This document shows, one piece after another, positions 41,819 through 49,975 of a stretch of 64,000 nt of DNA. The stretch is from Kordiimonas lipolytica (lineage in GTDB: Bacteria > Pseudomonadota > Alphaproteobacteria > Sphingomonadales > Kordiimonadaceae). Position numbers and translations under genes: made by a program. The notes beneath the pieces were generated by a model that was not told the origin of the DNA, ran no database searches, and worked only from the letters and a program-made list of their open reading frames with translations. Positions within the stretch are counted from its first letter, which is position 1; every line of letters begins with the position of its first letter. Where the stretch lies: contig NZ_LRUB01000013.1 in assembly GCF_001550065.1 (NCBI RefSeq), forward strand, positions 1 through 64,000. Reading direction: 5' to 3'.

Positions 41819-43599
41819 GCTGCATCACCGAACTGCAGGTCCGCGAGGCGTTTATAGAGGCCGCCTTTGGCCACCAGCTCATCATGCGTGCCTTCGGCAA
41901 CAATCTTGCCGTCCTCTAACACGATGATGCGGTCCACTTTCTTGACCGTCGCAAGGCGGTGGGCGATCACCAGCGTGGTGCGGCCTTCCATCAGGTGCTC
42001 AAGCGCTTCCTGAACCTTCAGTTCCGATTCGGCGTCCAAAGCGCTTGTGGCTTCATCGAGGAGGAGGATCGGTGCATCACGGAGGATTGCGCGGGCGATG
42101 GCGATGCGCTGGCGCTGTCCGCCAGAAAGCCGTGTGCCGCGTTCGCCCAGGAAAGTATCGAAGCCGTTCGTGGCGCGCTCGACGAACTCGGTCGCCGCTG
42201 CCGCTTCAACTGCCTGCCGGACTTCCTCGTCCGTTGCATCCTGCCGGCCATAGCGCACGTTCTCAGCAATCGTGTCAGCGAAGATGATGGTCTCCTGCGG
42301 CACGAATGCCAGATGTTCGCGGAAGGCTTTCGGGTCTGTCTGGGCGATATCAATGCCGTCCATCTTCACAGCTCCCGACTGCGGGTCGTAGAAACGAAGC
42401 AGCAGCTGCAGCACGGTGGACTTGCCCGCACCAGACGGGCCCACAAGCGCCACAGTCTCGCCCGCCTTCACATGCAGGTTGAAATTCTCCAGCGCTGCCA
42501 CGTCCGGCTTGGTCGGATAATGGAATGTTACGTTATCGAAATGAATGTCACCTTCCACCTTGGCAGGCAGGGCCAAGGGCTGGTCTGGCGCCTTGATCTT
42601 GGCTTCGGCAGACAGCAGCTCCGCCAGACGCCCAGCCGCACCGGCGGCGCGCTGCAGCTCGCTATAGACCTCGGATAACGCCCCGAAGGCACCGGCCACA
42701 AACACAGCCCGCATGATGAAATCAAGCATCTGGCCGCCAGACATGGTGCCGGTCATCACATCCTGCGCGCCTTCATAAAGCACCAGCGCGATGGCGGAAA
42801 AGATCATGAAGATCATGATGAAGGTTAGGCCCGCGCGCACCTGGATGCGGCGTTTGGCAGCCCCGAAAGCGTCGTCTACCTGATCGCCAAACCTTCGGGC
42901 TTCCGTGCCTTCCTGCGTGAAGGCCTGCACGATGTTGAGGGCCGCGAGCGACTCGCCAGCCCGCGCGCCCACATCAGCCACCTTGTCCTGGCTGGTGCGC
43001 GACAGGGTGCGTACGCGCCGCCCCACAACGATGATGATGCCGAGAAGCAGTGGAATCACCAGCGCGATATAGCTCATCAGCTTGGGCGACATGACAAAAA
43101 GCCACACTGTGCCGATGACAGCGATCAGGAAATTCCTGATCCAGACCGAGACGGATGAGCCCACAATGGTTTGCACCAGCGTGGTGTCGGCCGTGAGGCG
43201 GGAGACGATCTCGCCGGGGCGGTTTTCCTCAAAGAATTCTGGCGACAGGGTGATCAGCCGCTCATAGACCGCCTTCCGTATGTCTGCGACAACCCGTTCG
43301 CCGATCCAGGTGACGAAGTAGAATCGGCAGGCGGTGGCGACAGCCATCACCACCACAATGGCAACGAAAATAAGGAAATAATCGTTTACTTTCTTGGCGT
43401 TGTCGCTTGAGAAGCCTTTGTCGACAATGTCGCCAAGGGCGGTTGGTACCACCAGGACCGTGCCTGCGGCGACCAGAAGAAAGAAACCAGCCAGTACCAG
43501 TTGCAGTTTGTAGGGGCGCACGAAAGACCAGAGCGTCCTCAGGTTCGCGAGCTTGCCTTTTGGCGGTTCGTGCTCGCTGCGGATGGTACTGTCTGACAT
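41815..43599 (-). CDS. ABC exporter, fused membrane and ATPase domains
   Basis: This 594-residue half-transporter has six membrane helices (about 35-320) and an ATPase domain with Walker A GPSGAGKST, signature LSGGQRQRIAIARAI and Walker B ILLLDEATSALD. It resembles the MsbA/ABCB group of bacterial exporters of lipids or peptides; a specific substrate cannot be named. ATG 43597-43599 follows AAGGGAGCACCC; the frame extends upstream 32 codons without a site. It lies alone and is convergent with the hydrolase gene. Confidence 0.92.
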   Translation of the reverse strand: MSDSTIRSEHEPPKGKLANLRTLWSFVRPYKLQLVLAGFFLLVAAGTVLVVPTALGDIVDKGFSSDNAKKVNDYFLIFVAIVVVMAVATACRFYFVTWIGERVVADIRKAVYERLITLSPEFFEENRPGEIVSRLTADTTLVQTIVGSSVSVWIRNFLIAVIGTVWLFVMSPKLMSYIALVIPLLLGIIIVVGRRVRTLSRTSQDKVADVGARAGESLAALNIVQAFTQEGTEARRFGDQVDDAFGAAKRRIQVRAGLTFIMIFMIFSAIALVLYEGAQDVMTGTMSGGQMLDFIMRAVFVAGAFGALSEVYSELQRAAGAAGRLAELLSAEAKIKAPDQPLALPAKVEGDIHFDNVTFHYPTKPDVAALENFNLHVKAGETVALVGPSGAGKSTVLQLLLRFYDPQSGAVKMDGIDIAQTDPKAFREHLAFVPQETIIFADTIAENVRYGRQDATDEEVRQAVEAAAATEFVERATNGFDTFLGERGTRLSGGQRQRIAIARAILRDAPILLLDEATSALDAESELKVQEALEHLMEGRTTLVIAHRLATVKKVDRIIVLEDGKIVAEGTHDELVAKGGLYKRLADLQFGDAA

Positions 43600-43832
43600 G
43601 GGTGCTCCCTTGGGTGCTTCTGTGGTGCTTCTGTGGCTTTTGGTTTTGCTGATATAGGGACTGGTGCGCCATAATCCAATCAACGAATTTGGCACTCTTA
43701 TAATGCGGTCATGGGGGAAGATGAAAGGAAAGCGATCATTATTTTTGCGCCCTGAGCCAAAAAGAGCAGAAACAGCCTTGCATTCCCTGAAATATTGACC
43801 TATACGGACGCCTCGTTTTCGGAGGTATGACC

Positions 43833-44057
43833 ATGAAACAAGAAATTCATCCCGACTACCACACTATCAAAGTGGTAATGACTGACGGGACGACTTTTGA
43901 GACCCGCTCTACTTGGGGCTCGGAAGGCGACACTATGACGCTTGAGATTGATCCTAAGTCGCACCCAGCATGGACTGGCGGCGCACGTCAGGTTCTTGAA
44001 GGCGGCCGCGTGGCTAAATTCAACAAGCGCTTCGGTGGCCTGTCGCTCAAGAAGTAA
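43833..44057 (+). CDS. rpmE: 50S ribosomal protein L31
   Basis: This 74-residue protein is L31 of the cysteine-free type: [43 protein letters not shown] and FNKRFGGL are typical. It lacks the CxxC zinc motif of the E. coli form, as is usual in alphaproteobacteria. ATG 43833 has CGGAGG 7 bases upstream; an ATG two codons earlier overlaps that site. A terminator follows. Confidence 0.95.
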   Translation: MKQEIHPDYHTIKVVMTDGTTFETRSTWGSEGDTMTLEIDPKSHPAWTGGARQVLEGGRVAKFNKRFGGLSLKK

Positions 44058-44086
44058 GTCGTTCTCGACATTCAAGTTTTTCGGAA

Positions 44087-44112
44087 AAGGCGTCCAAATC
44101 GGGCGCCTTTTT
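44087..44112 (+). terminator. Terminator after rpmE
   Basis: AAAGGCGTCC pairs with GGGCGCCTTT around AAATC and ends with T residues. Confidence 0.85.
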
Positions 44113-44157
44113 CATTTTCTCCCCTTGAAGGCCTGAAACTGCTCCCCACATATGAAT

Positions 44158-44251
44158 TGTCCGGTCGCCGAATGCGGGGCCAGACGTGGAACCGACCCGG
44201 CAGATTTGCGGGTCACATATATCAGTCGCTTCAACTGGAGGACATGAAATG
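44158..44251 (+). promoter_or_regulatory. Candidate ROSE-like RNA thermometer before hsp20
   Basis: The leader of the small heat-shock gene contains TCGCT (44226-44230), which matches the U(U/C)GCU motif that pairs with the ribosome site in ROSE elements. The ribosome site GGAGGA lies at 44237-44242 and can pair with the CTTC just before it in a short hairpin (loop AACT). A preceding perfect 6-bp hairpin GACCCG...CGGGTC (44194-44214) is also seen. ROSE elements repress hsp20 translation at low temperature and melt on heat shock. The match is by motif and layout; structure probing was not possible. Confidence 0.5.
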
Positions 44252-44707
44252 AGAAGTTTTGACCTTTCCCCCCTTATGCGCAGCACCGTCGGCTTCGATC
44301 ATCTGAGCCGTTTGCTCGATTCGACCCTGAACACAGAAGGCGCCAGCGCATATCCGCCATACAATATCGAAAAGCTGAGCGAAGATGACTACCGAATCAC
44401 CATGGCAGTCGCCGGTTTTTCGCCTGAAGAATTGAATGTCACCGTTCAGGAAGGCACGCTCTATATCTCTGGCAAGGGCCAGGAAGATGAAGAAGAGCGC
44501 CGGTTCTTGCACAAGGGCATCGCAAAGCGCGCCTTCGAGCGCCGCTTCGAGCTCGCGGAAACCATCCGCGTTGGTGACGCCAAGTTTGAAAACGGTCTTC
44601 TTGAAATTGAACTGAAGCGCGTGATCCCTGATCACAAGAAACCGCGTCAGGTCGAAATCCGCTCGACGGAAGCGAAGATGAAGACCATCGAGGCTGACGC
44701 CGCCTAA
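44249..44707 (+). CDS. Small heat-shock protein (Hsp20)
   Basis: This 152-residue chaperone has an N-terminal phenylalanine-containing segment (LMRSTVGFDHLSRLL), the alpha-crystallin domain (YNIEKLSEDDYRITMAVAGF, ELNVTVQEGTLYISGKG, FERRFELAETIRVGDAKFENGLLEIELKR) and the C-terminal P..K..V.I motif. It binds unfolded proteins on heat stress. The start ATG 44249 follows GGAGGACATGAA. The 5' leader carries a possible ROSE thermometer, as is common for alphaproteobacterial hsp20 genes. A weak hairpin (44723-44748) follows the stop. Confidence 0.93.
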   Translation: MRSFDLSPLMRSTVGFDHLSRLLDSTLNTEGASAYPPYNIEKLSEDDYRITMAVAGFSPEELNVTVQEGTLYISGKGQEDEEERRFLHKGIAKRAFERRFELAETIRVGDAKFENGLLEIELKRVIPDHKKPRQVEIRSTEAKMKTIEADAA

Positions 44708-44791
44708 GGGCAGGCAAGCCTTGGCGCCCTGACCCCTTTCGGGGCGCCGTTTACCACAGTTTCCTCCACGACTCCTCGCTGTCGTGTACCT

Positions 44792-44845
44792 AACGTGAGA
44801 GCCGGACTTTTCCTCCCCCCCCCTAATCCCCCTGGCTCTCACGTT
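44792..44845. repeat. 12-bp inverted repeat around a homopolymeric C tract
   Basis: AACGTGAGAGCC (44792-44803) and GGCTCTCACGTT (44834-44845) are perfect inverted copies. Between them lies about 30 bp with a run of nine C and a further run of five C, so the lower strand has G9 and G5 tracts. A T-rich stretch follows the right arm (CTTTTAT). It could be a terminator of hsp20, a G-quadruplex-bearing loop, or part of the structured element downstream. Confidence 0.6.
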
Positions 44846-44862
44846 CTTTTATGTGCCTTGAA

Positions 44863-45088
44863 GAAAAGTCCTTCGCTGGCGCTCAGTGTACTTTCCTTCA
44901 GTTTCCATAATGAGAAAACAAGCCTCGAGGCGGCTCTTCGCCTTGTTTTCGCTTGCCTTTGAAAAATCCGTCGTTCGACGGATTTCAAGATCAACACAGC
45001 AAAACTGAAACGAAAACCGCTTTGAGGTTCAGTTTTTCAAATGGCTAGCGGGGAAAAGTACACCGAGGCGAAGCCGAGGGACTTTTTC
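44863..45088. repeat. Structured inverted-repeat element, 226 bp
   Basis: Two imperfect arms of about 35 bp are inverted copies: 44863-44896 and 45052-45088, both reading GAAAAGTCC(C)TTCG... to GTGTACTTTTCC-like when oriented alike. Inside are at least three separate stem-loops: GAAAACAAG (44914-44922) with CTTGTTTTC (44942-44950), AAATCCGTCG (44964-44973) with CGACGGATTT (44976-44985), and AAAACTGA (45001-45008) with TCAGTTTT (45029-45036). The right arm runs into the end of the DUF1192 gene. It could be a MITE-like element or a structured RNA. Confidence 0.6.
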
Positions 45089-45281
45089 ACGATTTAAAAA
45101 ATGCTTCTGCAGCCGCCTTGCTGGAGCCCTTGGCGTCGAGCTCGCGCTTGGTGCGGGTGATCTCATGTTCAAGCCGGCTGATGCGCTCTTCAAGTTCATG
45201 GGCGCTCAGGGTCGAGAGGTCTTCCTTCTCCACAGCGGTCAGTGGGCTGTCTTTCTTGATGGGGAGATCGTCAAAATCCAT
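45087..45281 (-). CDS. DUF1192 protein
   Basis: This 64-residue soluble protein has an N-terminal segment DFDDLPIKKDSPLTAVEKEDLS and a coiled-coil helix (LEERISRLEHEITRTKRELDAK) ending AAAEAFFKS. It is a common small alphaproteobacterial protein of unknown function, usually next to the quinone oxidoreductase gene as here. The start ATG at 45279-45281 follows GGAGG. Its stop codon lies inside the inverted-repeat arm described upstream. Confidence 0.82.
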   Translation of the reverse strand: MDFDDLPIKKDSPLTAVEKEDLSTLSAHELEERISRLEHEITRTKRELDAKGSSKAAAEAFFKS

Positions 45282-45369
45282 GGCGCATGCCTCCTGCCTT
45301 TTTTCACCTTTTACCTTGTATTCCTGCCTATCGCCCACAGATTAATTAGGCAAGCAGGGAGATGAATTC

Positions 45370-46350
45370 ATGAAAGCCGTAGAGATTACAACACCGGGTG
45401 GCCCGGACGTTTTGAAGCCATGTGAGCGCGAGACACCAGTGGCAGGAGAGGGCGAAATCCTGATTCGCGTGGAAGCCGCAGGTGTGAACCGGCCTGACGT
45501 GGTGCAGCGGCTTGGCCGCTATCCGGCCCCGCCGGGCGCAAGCGATATACCCGGCCTTGAAGTGGCGGGCGAAGTAGTGGCGTTGGGTGCTGGCACTGAG
45601 GGCTTCAAAGTGGGCGACAAGGTCTGCGCGCTGGTGCCGGGCGGCGGATACGCGGAATTTTGCACGGCAAACGCCGCCTGCGCGATGCATGTTCCGAAGG
45701 GCTTTTCCATGGTGCAAGCTGCGGCGATCCCGGAAACCTATTTTACCGTCTGGTCCAACCTGTTTGACCGCGCGGGCCTGACAGAGGGCGAAACGCTTCT
45801 GGTGCATGGTGGGTCATCGGGCATTGGTTCCACGGCCATTCAGTTGGCGAAGGCGTTCGGTGCGAAGGTGATTACGACCGTGGGCAATGCTGAAAAAGCT
45901 GACTTCTGCACGAAGTTGGGCGCGGATGTGTTGGTGAATTACCGCGAGGATGATTTTGTCGAAGCCGTGAAAGACTTCACGGGCGGGGTGGGCGTGAATG
46001 TGGTGCTCGATATGGTGGGCGGCGATTATATCGCCAAAAACATCGAGTGCCTGGCCGTAGAAGGCCGCCATGTGTCCATTGCCTTTCTGCAGGGGCCGCA
46101 GGTTGACGTGAATATGCTGCCGGTGATGCTGAAGCGCCTGGTGCTGACTGGCAGCACGCTTCGGGCGCGCGACAATAGCTTCAAGGGTGCGATCGCTCGG
46201 GCATTGCAGGCACAGGTCTGGCCGCTGATGGAAGCGGGCAAAGTGGCGCCTGTGATTGATTCGGTTTACCCGCTGGAGCAGGCATCTGAGGCCCACGCAC
46301 GCATGGAGACCAGCCAGCATATGGGCAAAATCATGCTTGAGGTGGCCTAA
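45370..46350 (+). CDS. PIG3-type NAD(P)H quinone oxidoreductase
   Basis: This 326-residue enzyme of the medium-chain reductase family shows the PIG3 pattern: MKAVEITTPGGPDVLKP at the N-terminus, the nucleotide loop HGGSSGIGSTAIQLAKAFGAKVI and the C-terminal VYPLEQASEAHARMETSQHMGKIML. No catalytic zinc site is present. It reduces quinones with NADPH. The ATG at 45370 follows an AGGGAG site. Confidence 0.94.
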   Translation: MKAVEITTPGGPDVLKPCERETPVAGEGEILIRVEAAGVNRPDVVQRLGRYPAPPGASDIPGLEVAGEVVALGAGTEGFKVGDKVCALVPGGGYAEFCTANAACAMHVPKGFSMVQAAAIPETYFTVWSNLFDRAGLTEGETLLVHGGSSGIGSTAIQLAKAFGAKVITTVGNAEKADFCTKLGADVLVNYREDDFVEAVKDFTGGVGVNVVLDMVGGDYIAKNIECLAVEGRHVSIAFLQGPQVDVNMLPVMLKRLVLTGSTLRARDNSFKGAIARALQAQVWPLMEAGKVAPVIDSVYPLEQASEAHARMETSQHMGKIMLEVA

Positions 46351-46375
46351 GGCGTATCCAGTAGGCCGAAAGCTG

Positions 46376-46480
46376 CCTGAAAGGGGATAAAATCTGGCCT
46401 TTTGACCATGTTTCGCCATGACAGAGGCCTTTCTACCTGTTACACATGGCGTGGGAGGAATTTCTCTCCCCCCTTTCAGG
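46376..46480. promoter_or_regulatory. Inverted repeat in the trcR leader
   Basis: CCTGAAAGGGG (46376-46386) and CCCCTTTCAGG (46470-46480) are perfect inverted copies 83 bp apart, and smaller stems lie between (GGGAGG...CTCTCCC). It lies 83-187 bp before the trcR start, so a folded mRNA leader or an operator pair is possible. Confidence 0.35.
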
Positions 46481-46562
46481 AAAAACATGGATCCAGAGAG
46501 GGCAGGTAGGCGGCACCGCTTATCTGGGCGAAGAGGAATTTCCGTAAACAAGGGATAACGGG

Positions 46563-47240
46563 ATGACACAACCTTTGATGCCGATGGCCACCGCTGTATG
46601 GCTGGTGGATAACACGGCGCTTACATTCAAGCAGATTGCCGAATTCTGCCAGTTGCACGAACTTGAAGTTCAGGGCGTTGCAGACGGCACTGTTGGCATG
46701 AACATTGTGGGGCAGGATCCAACGGCCAGCGGCCAGCTGACGTGGGACGAGATCAACCGCTGCCAGGCAGATGCGAAAGCATCGCTGGTGCTCAGTGAAG
46801 ATGATGTGAAAGCGGTTCCGCGCACAAAGGGCCCGCGCTATACGCCGGTGTCCAAGCGTCAGGACAAGCCAGACGCGATCGCTTGGCTCGTGCGCAATCA
46901 CCCAGAGCTTTCAGACCTGCAGATCAGCCGCCTGGTGGGTACCACCAAGCCGACAATCAGCGCGATCCGTGAACGCAGCCACTGGAACATCCAGAATATC
47001 AAGCCGCAGGACCCGGTTGGCCTGGGCCTTTGCAAGCAGATTGAGCTTGATGAAGCTGTGCGCCAGGCTGCTGCCCGCCGCGACAAGGCTGCTGCAAAGT
47101 CCGGTGAAGCCCCGGCTGAAGCTGCAGAAGCGCCAGTCGAGGCTCCAGTTGAAGCGCCGGTGGAAGCCGCTCCGGAAAAAGAGCTGACGGCAGCTGACGT
47201 ATTTGGTGAAGCGCCTGCTGAGGACGCTGACAAAGAATAA
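46563..47240 (+). CDS. trcR: TrcR / DUF1013 cell-cycle regulator
   Basis: This 225-residue protein matches the conserved alphaproteobacterial DUF1013 family: MPMATAVWLVDNTALTFKQIAEFC at the N-terminus, a second helix-turn-helix-like region (DAIAWLVRNHPELSDLQISRLVGTTKPTISAIRERSHWN) and an Ala/Glu/Pro-rich tail with repeated APVEAP units. TrcR is reported in Caulobacter to associate with RNA polymerase and cell-cycle genes. Each part of the tail repeat is short and may vary between strains. A strong terminator follows. Confidence 0.9.
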   Translation: MTQPLMPMATAVWLVDNTALTFKQIAEFCQLHELEVQGVADGTVGMNIVGQDPTASGQLTWDEINRCQADAKASLVLSEDDVKAVPRTKGPRYTPVSKRQDKPDAIAWLVRNHPELSDLQISRLVGTTKPTISAIRERSHWNIQNIKPQDPVGLGLCKQIELDEAVRQAAARRDKAAAKSGEAPAEAAEAPVEAPVEAPVEAAPEKELTAADVFGEAPAEDADKE

Positions 47241-47279
47241 AACCTGACATTCGGGTGAAAGCCATCAGGGCAAACAAAA

Positions 47280-47308
47280 AGCGCGAGGACCTGCCTCGCG
47301 CTTTTTTT
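47280..47308 (+). terminator. Terminator after trcR
   Basis: AGCGCGAGG-ACCTG-CCTCGCGCT is followed by TTTTTTT. Confidence 0.92.
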
Positions 47309-47325
47309 GTTCTATCTATTTGCCG

Positions 47326-47493
47326 TTAGTGCCTGACCAGGCGGGTCATTTCTTCTTTCAGGCGGAGTTTCTGCTTCTTAAGCTGTGCTATTCGTATCGT
47401 ATCGGGGCACGGCCTGTGTTCTTCCCGGGTGATGATCTCTTCAATTTCAGCATGTTTCGCGTTCAAGGTATTCACATGCGACTGTAGGTTCAT
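47326..47493 (-). CDS. DUF465 (YdcH-like) small protein
   Basis: This 55-residue protein (MNLQSHVNTLNAKHAEIEEI..., ending ...RLKEEMTRLVRH) is a short helical hairpin of the YdcH/DUF465 family, with the KKQKL.LKEE motif. It was found by reading the lower strand between trcR and ubiX. The ATG follows AGGAG at good distance. DUF465 proteins are widespread and uncharacterised. A second member lies at 48744-48941. Confidence 0.85.
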   Translation of the reverse strand: MNLQSHVNTLNAKHAEIEEIITREEHRPCPDTIRIAQLKKQKLRLKEEMTRLVRH

Positions 47494-47649
47494 TCCCGCA
47501 CTCCTTTTGTTACGATTTTAAGACACTTCCATGAGACCAAAAGGTGGGGCTTTTGTCACGGAAAACATTTGCGCCTGACCACTTGTCCTGTATCTTCGGG
47601 CACTTAGCAAATCGCCGGAAAACCGCCAATTGAAGGATTATTGCGCCAA

Positions 47650-48222
47650 ATGGCAGAGACTCGAAAGAAAAGGTTGATTGTTGCCATCACAGGCGCCAGT
47701 GGTGTGGCCTACGGCGTGCGGGCGCTTGAGCTTCTGGCGGACCTGGATGTGGAACGCCATCTGGTGATGTCCAAGGCGGGTGAACGTACCCTTCTTGAGG
47801 AAACGGACTATAGCGTGCGTGAGGTGCAAGCTATGGCGGATGTGCTCTATCCGGCGAAGGATATTGGTGCAGCGATCGCCAGCGGGTCTTTCCGCACCAT
47901 GGGCATGCTGATTGCGCCGTGTTCCATTAAGACCATGGGGGAAATACGCACCGGGATTACCTCCAGCCTGGTCAGCCGTGCGGCGGACGTGATTCTGAAG
48001 GAGCGCAAGCGCCTTGTGCTGATGGTGCGGGAAACGCCTTTGCATACCGGGCATCTGCGCACCATGACCGCGCTGAGCGAGATGGGCGCGATAATCGCCC
48101 CGCCTGTGCCAAGCCTTTACGCCAAACCGGCGAGCATCGACGAGATGGTGACCTACACGGCCGCCCGCGCGCTTGACCTGTTTGACCTGGAAGTGGAAGG
48201 CCTTAACCGCTGGGGCCAATAG
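47650..48222 (+). CDS. ubiX: Flavin prenyltransferase UbiX
   Basis: This 190-residue enzyme prenylates FMN to make the cofactor used by UbiD decarboxylase in ubiquinone synthesis. GASGVAYGVRALELL binds flavin, PCSIKTMGEIRTGITSSLVSRAADVILKE is the central motif, and RETPLHTGHLRTM holds the phosphate-binding region. The length is normal. ATG 47650 follows AAGGA. The ubiD partner is not in the window. Confidence 0.94.
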   Translation: MAETRKKRLIVAITGASGVAYGVRALELLADLDVERHLVMSKAGERTLLEETDYSVREVQAMADVLYPAKDIGAAIASGSFRTMGMLIAPCSIKTMGEIRTGITSSLVSRAADVILKERKRLVLMVRETPLHTGHLRTMTALSEMGAIIAPPVPSLYAKPASIDEMVTYTAARALDLFDLEVEGLNRWGQ

Positions 48223-48228
48223 CTGGCT

Positions 48229-48702
48229 TTACTTAGGCGTTTTCGGTGCCTTGAGCTTGCCGCCGCAAATCTGCAGATAGCTGCTGACGCAGGGCCATAC
48301 GTCGCGGGCGTGGCCTGATTTTACAGGCGGGCGTATGAGGCACTTCAGAAGCGCGCGTTGCTCGGCCTGTTCCATCGCCAGTTCTTCTGCCTTGGCGTCT
48401 TCGTAGCCGTCCTGCCCCCTAAGGGCCTTCCGTGCCATGCGCAGCGGGGCCAGGCGCTCGCGCTGCCACCAGTCTGCGGCTTCCAAGAGCATATCCCAGT
48501 TATCTGCCGCCGGGCGTACGCCGTGATCGTCCATCCATAGGCACAGCAGCAGTAGGTTTACGTCCGCGCCAAGGCTGTCCTGGGCCTCAAGGCAGGCTTC
48601 CTGCATCGGGGCGTGGGCATAGGTCCCGCAGGCGAAATTCCAAAAATCGTCCGGCGTGGGCCACGCGGTTGCTGCCTTTGCTTCTATGTCGGCGTCTGCC
48701 AT
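48229..48702 (-). CDS. TIGR02444 family protein
   Basis: This 157-residue soluble protein matches the TIGR02444 family: FWNFACGTYAHAPMQEACLEAQDSLGADVNLLLLCLWMDDHGV, then LLEAADWW and AMEQAEQRALLKC. It is helical and of unknown function. The ATG at 48700-48702 follows GGGGTGG. It is convergent with ubiX (stops 6 bp apart) and divergent from the DUF465 gene. Confidence 0.82.
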   Translation of the reverse strand: MADADIEAKAATAWPTPDDFWNFACGTYAHAPMQEACLEAQDSLGADVNLLLLCLWMDDHGVRPAADNWDMLLEAADWWQRERLAPLRMARKALRGQDGYEDAKAEELAMEQAEQRALLKCLIRPPVKSGHARDVWPCVSSYLQICGGKLKAPKTPK

Positions 48703-48743
48703 GCTATAACCACCCCAGTTCAAATGAGTTTTGGGGCCAGTAT

Positions 48744-48941
48744 ATGGATGAGGATGCCATCAGGGAGCAGATTTCCGCCCTTATGGAGGAACACCGCGAC
48801 CTGGATGATGCTATTACCGCGCTGCAGCGCGCCGGCACGTTTGATCTGTTGCAGGTGCAGCGGATGAAGAAACGCAAGCTTCTTTTGAAGGACGAGATTT
48901 CCAAACTGCGCAATATTCTGGTGCCTGACATTATCGCTTAA
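48744..48941 (+). CDS. DUF465 (YdcH-like) small protein
   Basis: This 65-residue protein (MDEDAIREQISALMEEHRDLDD...) has the family core LQRAGTFDLLQVQRMKKRKLLLKDEISKLRN. The real start is the ATG at 48744; a much longer frame upstream overlaps the opposite-strand TIGR02444 gene and is not credible. It is the second DUF465 gene within 1.5 kb. Confidence 0.85.
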   Translation: MDEDAIREQISALMEEHRDLDDAITALQRAGTFDLLQVQRMKKRKLLLKDEISKLRNILVPDIIA

Positions 48942-49008
48942 GACATCCTCGTTTGAGGAACCATTTTCTGACTAATGGGGCTGACGGTCTTGTCTCCCGG
49001 TTTGGCCC

Positions 49009-49749
49009 CTAGCGTGGCTCGCTGTCGCCCTTCATGTCCCGCTTGTGCTCATACATGGCCCTGTCGGCCTTGTCGATTGCCTCGTCTGGCTTGTCGCCCT
49101 GACGGAAGGTATAGGTGCCGAAGGCCATGCTCATCTTGATGGTCTCACCGCCGATCACCAGCGGGTTCTCAGCAATGGTCTGCGCAAGCGAGGCGGCCTT
49201 GTCGTGGCCAACCTGTTCATCGGCCTGTGCCAGAATCACCCCAAACTCGTCACCGCCCAGGCGGCCGATCACATCGGTGCCGCGGACATTGTCAACCAGC
49301 GTCCGGGCCACGTGGAAGAGCGCCTTGTCGCCTGCCTCATGGCCGTATTTGTCGTTGATCAACTTCATGTCGTTGAGGTCAATGAACATCAGCGTCGACG
49401 GCGTGCCGTACCGTTCAGCGAAGCTGATCATGCGGTTCAGCTCGCGCACAAAGGCGCGCCGGTTCGGGATCGGGAGCAGGGCGTCTGTATCCGCCATGTC
49501 TTCCATTTCCCGCAGCCGCCTGTTGGTGGCGTCCAGTTCACGCCTGAGCTTGTCCACTTCTTCCATCAGCGACATGATCGCCTGCTGGACGCGTGGGGTC
49601 ATTTCCTCAGGGGGAATGGTCGTAACCTGCACGGTGTCGTTTATTTCGCGCGCGCCGGACGTTTCAGTCGCGCTACCGGTCGCCCCGGTTTTGCGCACGG
49701 GGCGCGTCGGGGCGGTACGCATGACGCCGGGTGTATTGGTTATTTTCAT
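49009..49749 (-). CDS. Diguanylate cyclase (GGDEF)
   Basis: This 246-residue protein makes cyclic di-GMP. After a short low-complexity region comes a coiled coil (VQQAIMSLMEEVDKLRRELDATNRRLREME) and a GGDEF domain with the intact active site RLGGDEFGVIL. No PAS, receiver or membrane sensor is present, so the coiled coil or a partner must regulate it. No RxxD inhibitory site is obvious. The ATG at 49747-49749 follows CAGGG; a longer frame to 50007 overlaps the purE start region and lacks support. It is divergent from purE. Confidence 0.85.
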   Translation of the reverse strand: MKITNTPGVMRTAPTRPVRKTGATGSATETSGAREINDTVQVTTIPPEEMTPRVQQAIMSLMEEVDKLRRELDATNRRLREMEDMADTDALLPIPNRRAFVRELNRMISFAERYGTPSTLMFIDLNDMKLINDKYGHEAGDKALFHVARTLVDNVRGTDVIGRLGGDEFGVILAQADEQVGHDKAASLAQTIAENPLVIGGETIKMSMAFGTYTFRQGDKPDEAIDKADRAMYEHKRDMKGDSEPR

Positions 49750-49975
49750 ACAAAACCCTGTACCGGTTACTTTTGACTGCACATAACCCATTATGGCGTC
49801 TTTGTGAATCGACTTGCAAGTTTCCTGATAAAATTGGCGCGAATTAGGCGGATTTCGGGGCTTTCCGGCAAAGCTTGCATTAAGGAGGCGCATGCCTATA
49901 ATGCGCGCTCCGCCGGGCGGCAGATGGGTTGCCGTGCCTACGGATATCGTCATGGAAACGAGGATGGAAGCGACC

